NCBI GenBank assembly: GCA_001465115.1
Contig: CP013614.1
Span: forward strand, 992,001 to 1,056,000
From: Enterococcus silesiacus
GTDB lineage: Bacteria > Bacillota > Bacilli > Lactobacillales > Enterococcaceae
Length of the DNA stretch: 64,000 nt
Direction: 5' to 3'
This document shows positions 27,292 to 34,890 of this stretch, one piece after another. Numbering within the stretch: position 1 is the stretch's first letter; the number at the start of each line of letters is the position of its first letter. A program made the translations under genes and the position numbers. The notes below the pieces were generated by a model. It saw only the letters and a list, made by a program, of their open reading frames with translations. It did no database searches and had not been told where the DNA came from.

Positions 27292-28320
27292 TCAAACATG
27301 TTCAGCGATATAGTTGACTAATTCTTCTGTCTCATCCCACCCTAAACAAGGATCTGTAATTGACTGACCAAAGACTTTGCCATCTGCTTCTTGGCGACCG
27401 CTTTCAAGAAAGCTCTCAATCATAAAGCCACGAACCCATTTTTTCATATCAGTATTCCATGAGCGATTAATCAGGGTTTCTTTGACAATCCTGATTTGTT
27501 CTTTGTATTGCTTACCAGAATTATCATGGTTCGTATCAATGACAATAAACGGATTATTATAATTGCCTGCTTTATAAAGATTGACAACTTTCAGTAAATC
27601 TTCATAGTGATAATTGGGATTATTCTCACCATATTCATTCAAGCCGCCTCTTAAGACAACATGAGCGAGAGGATTTGAACTAGATTCTACCTCAAGTCCA
27701 TTAAAAATAAATTCTTGCTTTTGTTGAGCGGCGTATAATGAATTAAATAAGACATTCAAATTACCACTAGTTGGGTTTTTCATTCCTGTCGGCTGATCGA
27801 TTCCACTAGCAACAAAACGATGCTGTTGATCTTCAACAGAACGAGCGCCAACTGCAATATAGCTGACTAAATCTTGAACAAATTCTAGATTTTCAGGATA
27901 GAGCATTTCGTCTGCTGTTGTTAAGCCAGTCTCGCTAATAACACGATTATGCAGGCTACGAACAGCAGCAATTCCTTTAATTAAATTACTTTTACCTTCT
28001 GGATTTTGCTGATGAAGCAAGCCTTTATAACCGTCACCATTCGTTCTGGGTTTATTTGTATAGACGCGCGGTACCATAAAAATTTTATCTTGAACTTTCT
28101 CTTGCAACTTCGCCAAACGAGTCACATATTCCATCACAGCTTCTTCATTATGGGCGGAACAAGGTCCGATCAATAATAAGATTTTTTCGCTTTTTCCTTC
28201 AATAATCTCTTTTAGTTCCTGATCCCGAATGGCTTTTAGTTGCTTTTGTTCTGGCGTTAACTTGGATAATGATTTGACTTGCTCAAAATCGATTGGATCG
28301 CTTAATGCTTTGAAACTCAT
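27292..28320 (-). CDS. aroF: 3-deoxy-7-phosphoheptulonate synthase (DAHP synthase, type I)
   Basis: A 342-residue class I DAHP synthase of the E. coli AroF/G/H kind (phosphoenolpyruvate plus erythrose-4-phosphate, first step of the shikimate pathway). Diagnostic parts are LLIGPCSAHN, PRTNGDGYKGLLHQ, GARSVEDQQHR, VLRGG and DTNHDNSGKQ. The ATG at 28320 follows AGGGGAG; the longer upstream frame runs into the leader terminator. A T-box leader precedes it. Symbol usage varies between aroF, aroG and aroA in Firmicutes. Confidence 0.93.
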   Translation of the reverse strand: MSFKALSDPIDFEQVKSLSKLTPEQKQLKAIRDQELKEIIEGKSEKILLLIGPCSAHNEEAVMEYVTRLAKLQEKVQDKIFMVPRVYTNKPRTNGDGYKGLLHQQNPEGKSNLIKGIAAVRSLHNRVISETGLTTADEMLYPENLEFVQDLVSYIAVGARSVEDQQHRFVASGIDQPTGMKNPTSGNLNVLFNSLYAAQQKQEFIFNGLEVESSSNPLAHVVLRGGLNEYGENNPNYHYEDLLKVVNLYKAGNYNNPFIVIDTNHDNSGKQYKEQIRIVKETLINRSWNTDMKKWVRGFMIESFLESGRQEADGKVFGQSITDPCLGWDETEELVNYIAEHV

Positions 28321-28354
28321 ATGATGACTCCCCTTCTTTTTTCTTATATTCAAA

Positions 28355-28394
28355 CAATAAAAAAGCCCCGTCCTTTTCATTACTGAAAAGGACG
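28355..28394 (-). terminator. T-box attenuator terminator
   Basis: CGTCCTTTTC and GAAAAGGACG form a perfect 10-base stem followed by GGGGCTTTTTT on the minus strand. It is the termination half of the T-box switch upstream of the DAHP synthase. Confidence 0.9.
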
Positions 28395-28403
28395 AGACCG
28401 AAA

Positions 28404-28635
28404 GACTCGTGTTACCACCTTTGTTTACAATTAGTTCACACTCATTGCCTTGACAGGTACAAATTTATACCCTGGCACAATAACGGGTGCGCTTAACCGT
28501 CACAGCCTACTTCATTCGGTGTGAAGTTCAAAGAGGAATTCGGATACATTAGGTTCGTGCGCCTCTCAACAACCGGCTACTTTCTGTCCACCCTTATTAT
28601 CTTACTGGTTCTTATCAAAACTTTTATTGTTTATT
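28404..28635 (-). promoter_or_regulatory. T-box riboswitch, probable phenylalanine specifier
   Basis: The leader carries the T-box sequence AAAGGTGGTAACACGAGTC (28404-28422), a stem I with a GAACC apical region, an AAGTAGG element and CGTTA-type downstream helix. In the CTCTTTGAAC-TTC-ACACC context the codon after GAAC reads UUC (28523-28525), which points to uncharged tRNA-Phe as ligand. The T-box assignment is firm, the specifier an inference from sequence context. Low charging of the tRNA would favour antitermination and synthesis of DAHP synthase. Confidence 0.85.
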
Positions 28636-28641
28636 GAAGTC

Positions 28642-28670
28642 ATTGTAAGAGATTCTTTCAGAATTGTCAA
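28642..28670 (-). promoter_or_regulatory. Promoter of the T-box / DAHP synthase transcript
   Basis: On the minus strand TTGACA (28665-28670) and TACAAT (28642-28647) are exactly 17 bases apart, a near-consensus sigma-A promoter. Confidence 0.88.
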
Positions 28671-28754
28671 TCTTTTTCAGAGAGAAATCAAAAATAGAAC
28701 TCACTCTAAGAATTGATTAAAGGCTAAAATAGAAGCATTTAGCTTCGGATTATT

Positions 28755-29252
28755 TTACTCAGAATGCGAAAGCTCTGTTTTAATCTCTTGGCTTGAGTGA
28801 TTTTTCTTTTTTTGTTGACATTCTTGGCAAATACCGTGGAATGTCAAGCGATGATCTTTTACCACAAATTGATAGCGCTGTTCAATTACTTGCTCTACTT
28901 CACCTAATAAATCCTCTTCTACTTCTTCAATATTACCGCATTCTAAGCATAGAAGGTGATGATGAAAGTGCTTTGCGCCTTCTTTTCGTAAGTCATAACG
29001 GGCTAATCCGTCATTGAAGCTTACCTTGTCTACGACTTTTAAGTCAGTTAAAATTTCTAATGTACGATAAACTGTTGCAAGACCAATCTCCGGACTTTTT
29101 TGTTTAACTAAAAAATAAATTTCTTCTGCCGATAAATGGTCCTTCTCGTTTTCCAGTAATACCAAGACTGTTGCTTCTCGTTGAGGCGTCAGTTTGAAAC
29201 CAGATTCATGCAATTGTTGTTTGGTTTTTTTTAAAGCAGCAGTAGAATCCAT
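28755..29252 (-). CDS. fur: Ferric uptake regulator Fur
   Basis: A 165-residue Fur-family repressor: N-terminal winged helix (YKLTPQREATVLVL-like start, IGLATVYRTLEIL recognition helix), the metal-binding AKHFHHHLLCLECG segment and a second CxxC (CQECQ) near residue 142. It is closest in pattern to Fur rather than PerR or Zur (for example SPEIGLATVYRTLE, RYDLRKEGA, DHRLTFHGIC). It represses iron uptake genes when iron is plentiful. A Per-type box lies in its upstream region. The C-terminal tail is rich in Lys and Ser. Confidence 0.93.
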   Translation of the reverse strand: MDSTAALKKTKQQLHESGFKLTPQREATVLVLLENEKDHLSAEEIYFLVKQKSPEIGLATVYRTLEILTDLKVVDKVSFNDGLARYDLRKEGAKHFHHHLLCLECGNIEEVEEDLLGEVEQVIEQRYQFVVKDHRLTFHGICQECQQKKKNHSSQEIKTELSHSE

Positions 29253-29310
29253 AAAAGCAGCCCCTTATTTATAATTATTTTAATCTAGAACTATAGTTTG
29301 CAGTAACAAA

Positions 29311-29325
29311 TTATAATAAGTATAA
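29311..29325 (-). promoter_or_regulatory. Per box upstream of fur
   Basis: TTATACTTATTATAA on the minus strand differs at one base from the PerR consensus TTATAATNATTATAA. It lies about 60 bases before the fur start, within the likely promoter. Confidence 0.6.
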
Positions 29326-29342
29326 ATTAACTCAGAAATATT

Positions 29343-29357
29343 TGCAAGTGATTCTCA
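29343..29357 (-). promoter_or_regulatory. Weak Fur-box-like sequence upstream of fur
   Basis: TGCAAGTGATTCTCA matches 10 of 14 positions of the TGATAATNATTATCA 7-1-7 motif. It would allow autoregulation, but the match is weak. Confidence 0.35.
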
Positions 29358-29376
29358 ATTAGAAATCAGAAAACAA

Positions 29377-30246
29377 TTATTTTTCCTGATCTTCCTCTTT
29401 TAACAACGTAAAGCCATCTTTTTGAATGATCTTTCCTTGCTTCAATAAATTGCCTATCGCACGCTTAAATTGAGCTTTACTAATACCAAATGTCTGTTTG
29501 ATTTCTTCAGGATTTGATTTATCAGTAAATGGAATTTGATGATCCGCAGCTCGCTCTAAAAAGGTCAGTAGCATAGATGCGTCATCTCCGATCGCTTCGT
29601 GAGCACGTGGTTTTAATGAAATATTAAGTATGCCGTCTGGACGTACACCAATCACCCGTCCGTTGACTCTTTCGCCTAAACGAGGCTCTTGGTAACGCTC
29701 TGAAGGATGAATAAATGCAATATAAAAGTCATCAGTCAAAACGAATGAGCCAATCATCTTCAAACGATAGACGATTCCGCTGATATTTTCATTTTTTAAT
29801 TCTTCTGTTCCTGGTTTAGCCATCGCTTTAAATATTTTCTCATCTGCTAGTTCGCCCCAGATTCGTTCTTTGTTATCAACCTTTAATGAGACCATTAGTT
29901 GATCACTTTTTTTCGGCCATAATTCACGCATTACAGGTAGTTCGTCTAAAGAAACGACAACATCCTTATCCTTTAGACCAATGTCTACAAAAGCGCCTAA
30001 ATCGCGTCTAGTACCCGTCACAGTTCCAAAAGCAAACTGACCCATGCGAGCCGTTGGAATAATTGTAGTCATCTCTGGTTCTTGTTTTTGGTTCATATAA
30101 CCAAAGCCCTCTACGGCTTCCCCGATTTCATGACTACCTTCTTCTTTGGATAAACGCAAAGTAATCCCATTTTTTTGTAAAAAGTAATAATTTTCATTTT
30201 CATCGATCACTAGTGCTGTAAATATTTTTGCTAATAGTTCGTTCAT
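29377..30246 (-). CDS. cvfB: CvfB family S1 RNA-binding protein
   Basis: A 289-residue protein with tandem S1-like OB domains and a C-terminal winged helix, in the CvfB/YitL order: a variable N-terminal domain, GQFAFGTVTGTRRDLGAFVDIGL (about 88-110), GERVNGRVIGVRPDGILNISLKPR (about 200-223) and a winged helix beginning IKQTFGISKAQFKRAIGNLLKQGKI. CvfB binds RNA and affects virulence gene expression in staphylococci. It is next to fur but in a separate transcript. Confidence 0.88.
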   Translation of the reverse strand: MNELLAKIFTALVIDENENYYFLQKNGITLRLSKEEGSHEIGEAVEGFGYMNQKQEPEMTTIIPTARMGQFAFGTVTGTRRDLGAFVDIGLKDKDVVVSLDELPVMRELWPKKSDQLMVSLKVDNKERIWGELADEKIFKAMAKPGTEELKNENISGIVYRLKMIGSFVLTDDFYIAFIHPSERYQEPRLGERVNGRVIGVRPDGILNISLKPRAHEAIGDDASMLLTFLERAADHQIPFTDKSNPEEIKQTFGISKAQFKRAIGNLLKQGKIIQKDGFTLLKEEDQEK

Positions 30247-30265
30247 AATTTTCTCCTTCTGGCAC

Positions 30266-30592
30266 TTAGCCTAAAAAAATACGTAATAATGCAATCGTAA
30301 CAATTCCTACTAAAACTGTTTTCATTAAATCCTTTGTACGAATAGCAACAAGTAAAGTAGGTATACAACTTAACGCTTCTAACGTTTTCACTTTAGGAAA
30401 GCCTGTCGCCTGAACTTCTAAAATACTCTGAAATAAGAGTGCCGTCAAGATACAAATTGGAATATAAGATAAAAAACGGAGAAACCAGTCTGGAAAATCA
30501 ACTCGTTTTGAAATTACAAATGGAATTATCCTAGGAATCCACGTGACTAATGAACAGCCTAAAATTGTCAATAATACGTAATTGTTACTCAT
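30266..30592 (-). CDS. azlD: Branched-chain amino acid exporter small subunit AzlD
   Basis: A 108-residue protein with about three or four membrane segments, in the AzlD family. It begins MSNNYVLLTILGCSLVTWIP and has RIIPFVISKR and FLSYIPICILTALLF. It works with AzlC in branched-chain amino acid (or azaleucine) export. The start lies inside the end of azlC (8-base overlap). Confidence 0.88.
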   Translation of the reverse strand: MSNNYVLLTILGCSLVTWIPRIIPFVISKRVDFPDWFLRFLSYIPICILTALLFQSILEVQATGFPKVKTLEALSCIPTLLVAIRTKDLMKTVLVGIVTIALLRIFLG

Positions 30593-31289
30593 GATGATTC
30601 ACCATCCCAACTGCACAGCCTAAAAGAGTTGCAAATAAAACCGAAAGTTCTGGTGAAAAAAAGCCCATAAAACAATAAAGTGACAAACAGACAACACCTA
30701 AAACGATCAATGTTTCTTTGGTTCGTTTTTTAATTGGTATATCTACCTGTAAAATAAATAATCCTGCAAACATTGCAACTAAAGCAAAATCTAAGCCTAG
30801 TACATACGGGTCCGGAATCCACGCACCTAGTACCCCACCGACAATCGTCGATAGGATCCAAGTTAAGTAGGCCGTGATATTCAATCCGTGAGTCCACGCT
30901 GAACTAACTCGATTGTCATTATTCAAAACGGTCATGAGCACACCATAGGATTCGTCTGTCAAAAGAGTTCCTATGCCGATGCTCGTAATCAATGGTTCCT
31001 TTTTAAAATATGAAGCAACCGACATACTCATTAAAAAGTGTCGTAAATTAACTAAAAATGTCGTAAAAATAATAGCCGAGATCGGCGAGTGAATCGCCAA
31101 CATACCGCAAATAATAAATTGTGCTCCACCAGCATAGACCAATATCGACATTAAAGCGATCTCTACTACCGATAAACCAACATTTTTACCAACGACACCG
31201 GCAGCGATCCCAATGCCCAAATAGCCTAAAATCGTCGGAATACATGCATTAACACCTTCTCTAAAGGTTAAATATTCTCTTTTTTCCAT
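30585..31289 (-). CDS. azlC: Branched-chain amino acid exporter large subunit AzlC
   Basis: A 234-residue membrane protein with the AzlC signature: FREGVNACIPTILGYLGIGIAAGVVGKN near the start, SILVYAGGAQFIICGML and NLRHFLMSMS with ESYGVLM further on. It forms the transporter pair with the overlapping AzlD. No regulator of the pair is visible; the upstream gap contains repeat copy C. Confidence 0.92.
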   Translation of the reverse strand: MEKREYLTFREGVNACIPTILGYLGIGIAAGVVGKNVGLSVVEIALMSILVYAGGAQFIICGMLAIHSPISAIIFTTFLVNLRHFLMSMSVASYFKKEPLITSIGIGTLLTDESYGVLMTVLNNDNRVSSAWTHGLNITAYLTWILSTIVGGVLGAWIPDPYVLGLDFALVAMFAGLFILQVDIPIKKRTKETLIVLGVVCLSLYCFMGFFSPELSVLFATLLGCAVGMVNHHE

Positions 31290-31374
31290 ACTTTATTCTC
31301 CTTGTGCCAAATCAATCGTCATTGATCGTTTTGCTTGGACACTTCCTTCTGATGTTACTTGTATTTAAGGTGAC

Positions 31375-31465
31375 TGAGAGTGGAACATAACTTTGCACAA
31401 GTCATATCCCACTCTCCTATAATTTGAATAAACAGCTGGAGCAAAAGCTACTCCACCTCATTTCT
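31375..31465 (-). repeat. Dispersed intergenic repeat, copy C
   Basis: Hairpin GAGAGTGG...CCCACTCTC, then ATTTGAATAAACAGCTGG and AGCAAAAGCTACTCC. It has the same order and orientation as copies A and B. It lies 67 bases past the stop of the MapZ-like gene and upstream of azlC. Confidence 0.7.
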
Positions 31466-31531
31466 TGAGATTAAAACATTCTTACTCAAGCGAATCGATA
31501 CCTTCATTTTTTTATTTTCAACTAAATGAAC

Positions 31532-33550
31532 TCATCTTCCGGCGTTTCTTGATGCATTTCCTTTAAACCAACCGGTTTTGGCGTTGATCGTCACAAGATA
31601 CTGATTGTCTGCTCCGTATAGATTGTAATACCCTTCACCATTTATAATTCTCGCTGGTTGCAATGAATACCCGCCATCTTTAATGTATCCACGTTCAATA
31701 CAGGTTGCGATGACTTTCTCTTGAATACCTGGCACCCAGCTCCACGCAGGATTGCTCATATCGGTAACATCATTTTCATCAACGGAATAGACTGGCGCTG
31801 TATAAACCCCTTGTGCGTTTGGTGCAGAAAACGTATTGGAATCTGGTTGTACGCCATTAGTTCCTTGAGTATTGCTCCCTTGATCAGCAGTTGCCTGGTT
31901 TTCATTTGGTTGGACTGGTATTTGAACTATATCAGCTTGTTGCGACGCTGCAACTGCTTCAGCTTCAGTTAACGATTTATCAGCTTTGACTAAGACGTCA
32001 TTTAACGGTTTACGTAAAGAGTCATTTTTGACTGGGTCAACTTCTGTTTTTGCTGCTGTATAACTTTCTCTCGTTAGGGCTTCAGTCAATTCATTATCCT
32101 TATAAAAAACATCGACTGCAGCTTTTGCTTTTTGCAATTGATCATATTGACTAATTGCTTGATCAGTTGCCTGATTCAATAATTTATCAAAATCATCTTT
32201 TTCTTCACGTTTTACAAGATCAATTTTTTTATCTGCCTTGATCGCAACATCTTTCAATTTATTCCCATCAACAATCGGTTGAACGAATAATTCGTTTACT
32301 TTTGAGATTGAAGTTTGCTTATCTACCACTTTTTTATAAACAGACTCTAACTTTTTGTAATTTGAATCATCTTCAAGTGTATCTAGATTTTCTTTGATTT
32401 TTTTGGGACTAACACTCACCATTTCCGGTTTAAGAAATAATTGTTTATCATCTGTAAAGTAACTGTTCAGCTCTTTTTCTGTTTGTTCAGCTAATTCTTC
32501 CTGTTTTTGCGTTACTTGTCCACCAGTTGCAGTTTTACTTTGCGTCTGACTGTAAGCATACCAAGAACCGCCGGCAAGCACGACGACCGCGGCTAATATG
32601 AGTGACATTTTTTTATAATTTTTACCTGCAGGTTGCTTAACGGGAGTTTCGTCGTTTGAGCCTTTTTGAGCCGCCTGTTTTGTACTTGTTTTTTCAAATG
32701 GATCTGTCGATGCCTTCTCTTCTTCACCTTCTTTAAAGAAAATAGGTGCAGCATCCATTTCGATTTCATTAGGTTTTTTACTTTTAGATGGGATTTCTGA
32801 TGTTGTATTTATTGGCAGTGCCTTAGGTCCTATCGTTTTGACTTCTTCATCTGGCTCTTCAGGCTTCGTAAATCTTGTAATCTCTTCTGTTTGTTGCCTT
32901 TTTTCCTCTTGATTTAGATCATTCTTCGTCGGTTCTATTGAATGATCCTCTGATTCATCGGATTTCACTTCATCGTGTCCTTTATCTGTCGATTCTGAAT
33001 GATTATCAGTACTTGAAGGTTGCTCAGTATTTTTTGATTTTCCATCAGTTGCTTGAGCCGAGTCTATTGTTTCTTTTTCAGCTTGAGTTGGTTCATCTGA
33101 GCTTAGTTTATCGTTTTTATGTTCATTGATATATTGATCTAACGCAGCAGTATTCGCTAACTCATCGGCCTTTTCAGTTGATGAAGCTGGGTCTGCTTTA
33201 AGCTGTTCATTTTTTTTAGATTCTGACGCTACTTTGGGATCTGTTTGTTTTTTTTCATTTTGCTTTGGTTCTTCAGTTATTTTTTCTTCGGGTTGTTGCT
33301 CATTAAACATCGTCATGACATGGCCAATACTCATATCTTTTAGTTCAGACCATTCAATATTTTCGTTTTGATCCTTATTTAAGAAGTTGGAAGTCGTCTC
33401 TGCTTTTTCACTACTCTCATTCTTTTTACTAGCTTCTTTGTGAGTTGTTTCCTCTTCGTTAAGCTCTTTTTTTAAAGTGTAGCCACATTTTGGACATTTT
33501 TCTTTTTCATTCTCTATTTCAGTTCCGCAATTCGGACATTGTTTCGTCAT
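31532..33550 (-). CDS. mapZ: MapZ-like division-site protein with N-terminal zinc ribbon
   Basis: A 672-residue single-pass membrane protein. Cys5/Cys8/Cys19/Cys22 form an N-terminal zinc ribbon. A long, acidic, Ser/Thr/Glu-rich cytoplasmic region (about 30-310) is followed by a membrane segment (about 314-334), a helical extracellular part (about 345-530), a flexible Gln/Asn/Ser-rich linker and a C-terminal domain (about 580-670, NPAWSWVPGIQEKVI to NGEGYYNLYG). This layout and the C-terminal domain match the MapZ family, which marks mid-cell and positions FtsZ in streptococci. It is next to rpoD. The zinc ribbon is an addition relative to pneumococcal MapZ. Confidence 0.72.
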   Translation of the reverse strand: MTKQCPNCGTEIENEKEKCPKCGYTLKKELNEEETTHKEASKKNESSEKAETTSNFLNKDQNENIEWSELKDMSIGHVMTMFNEQQPEEKITEEPKQNEKKQTDPKVASESKKNEQLKADPASSTEKADELANTAALDQYINEHKNDKLSSDEPTQAEKETIDSAQATDGKSKNTEQPSSTDNHSESTDKGHDEVKSDESEDHSIEPTKNDLNQEEKRQQTEEITRFTKPEEPDEEVKTIGPKALPINTTSEIPSKSKKPNEIEMDAAPIFFKEGEEEKASTDPFEKTSTKQAAQKGSNDETPVKQPAGKNYKKMSLILAAVVVLAGGSWYAYSQTQSKTATGGQVTQKQEELAEQTEKELNSYFTDDKQLFLKPEMVSVSPKKIKENLDTLEDDSNYKKLESVYKKVVDKQTSISKVNELFVQPIVDGNKLKDVAIKADKKIDLVKREEKDDFDKLLNQATDQAISQYDQLQKAKAAVDVFYKDNELTEALTRESYTAAKTEVDPVKNDSLRKPLNDVLVKADKSLTEAEAVAASQQADIVQIPVQPNENQATADQGSNTQGTNGVQPDSNTFSAPNAQGVYTAPVYSVDENDVTDMSNPAWSWVPGIQEKVIATCIERGYIKDGGYSLQPARIINGEGYYNLYGADNQYLVTINAKTGWFKGNASRNAGR

Positions 33551-33646
33551 TCATTCCGCCTCACAATCTACTCATTCATAAATCTAATCTACCATAAAAT
33601 CGTGTTTCTTCCAATATGTAGTCTGTGACTTTTTTGTTACGATTGT

Positions 33647-33686
33647 TAAAAACAGCTCTTTCCGAAAGAAATCGAAAAGAGCTGTT
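33647..33686 (-). terminator. Terminator after rpoD
   Basis: AACAGCTCTTT and AAAGAGCTGTT form an 11-base inverted repeat with a T-rich 3' side on the minus strand, 22 bases past the rpoD stop. Confidence 0.85.
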
Positions 33687-33707
33687 CAAAATGTTAAGAA
33701 AAACTTC

Positions 33708-34814
33708 TTATTCTAGAAAATCTTTTAATTGTTTAGAACGAGAAGGATGGCGTAATTTGCGTAATGCTTTAGCTTCGATTTGACGAATACGTTCGCGGGT
33801 TACACCAAATACTTTCCCAACTTCTTCCAATGTACGGGTACGTCCATCATCTAGACCAAAGCGTAAACGTAAAACATTTTCTTCACGGTCAGTTAATGTA
33901 TCAAGCACATCTTCCAATTGTTCTTTCAACAACTCATAAGCAGCATGTTCAGCAGGGCTTGTTGCATCTTGATCTTCAATAAAGTCACCAAGATGAGAAT
34001 CATCTTCTTCACCAATTGGTGTTTCTAAAGACACAGGCTCTTGCGCAATTTTTAAGATTTCACGTACTTTTTCAGTTGGCAAGTCCATTTCTGCACCGAT
34101 TTCTTCTGGCGTTGGTTCCCGCCCTAAATCTTGCAATAATTGACGTTGTATCCGAATCAACTTGTTGATTGTTTCAACCATATGCACTGGAATTCGAATT
34201 GTTCGAGCTTGGTCAGCGATTGCACGTGTAATTGCTTGGCGAATCCACCATGTTGCGTACGTTGAAAATTTAAATCCTTTACGATAATCAAATTTCTCAA
34301 CAGCTTTCATTAGACCCATATTTCCTTCTTGAATCAAATCAAGGAATTGCATACCACGTCCTACGTAGCGTTTCGCAATGGAAACAACCAAACGTAAGTT
34401 AGCTTCTGCTAACCGTTGTTTTGCTTCTTGGTCGCCTTCTTCAATTTTTAGGGCTAATTCGACTTCTTCTGCTGCAGTTAATAATTGAACGCGTCCGATT
34501 TCTTTTAAGTACATACGAACAGGATCATTGATTTTAACACCAGTCGGGGCTGATAAATCTTCCATTTGGGCTTTTTCAGCAACTTTTACATCTTTTTTAA
34601 GGCTATGTTCACTTGGATCACCATTTTCATCAACAACGCTGATACCAGCATCTTCGACTTTTTGGATCAATTTTTCCATTTCATCAGCATTCAATGTAAA
34701 TGGCGTTGCTAATTTGTTTGTTAGATCATCATAAAGAACATTGCCTTTCGGTTTGCTCTCTTTGATAAAGGCTGCCAATGCAGCTGCATATTTTTTTTCT
34801 GTTTCTTTTTCCAT
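33708..34814 (-). CDS. rpoD: RNA polymerase primary sigma factor SigA
   Basis: A 368-residue group 1 sigma factor. Region 1.1 is short; region 1.2/2 spans about 130-260 with [16 protein letters not shown] and the [25 protein letters not shown] helix, followed by [14 protein letters not shown]. Region 3 and region 4 have [12 protein letters not shown] and the helix-turn-helix [18 protein letters not shown]. It recognises the TTGACA/TATAAT promoters seen across the window. It is downstream of dnaG with a 76-base gap, the classical macromolecular-synthesis pair without rpsU. Confidence 0.97.
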   Translation of the reverse strand: MEKETEKKYAAALAAFIKESKPKGNVLYDDLTNKLATPFTLNADEMEKLIQKVEDAGISVVDENGDPSEHSLKKDVKVAEKAQMEDLSAPTGVKINDPVRMYLKEIGRVQLLTAAEEVELALKIEEGDQEAKQRLAEANLRLVVSIAKRYVGRGMQFLDLIQEGNMGLMKAVEKFDYRKGFKFSTYATWWIRQAITRAIADQARTIRIPVHMVETINKLIRIQRQLLQDLGREPTPEEIGAEMDLPTEKVREILKIAQEPVSLETPIGEEDDSHLGDFIEDQDATSPAEHAAYELLKEQLEDVLDTLTDREENVLRLRFGLDDGRTRTLEEVGKVFGVTRERIRQIEAKALRKLRHPSRSKQLKDFLE

Positions 34815-34890
34815 GAAAGAAGGCCCCCTTCATTTTTCCATTCAATTAAATATATAAATAATAGTCTAGTACAGTGTCTAAAGATTTCTT

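Noticed and set aside
28381-28640. Inverted repeats upstream of the DAHP synthase as a protein operator
   Set aside because: They are fully explained by the T-box stems and its terminator.
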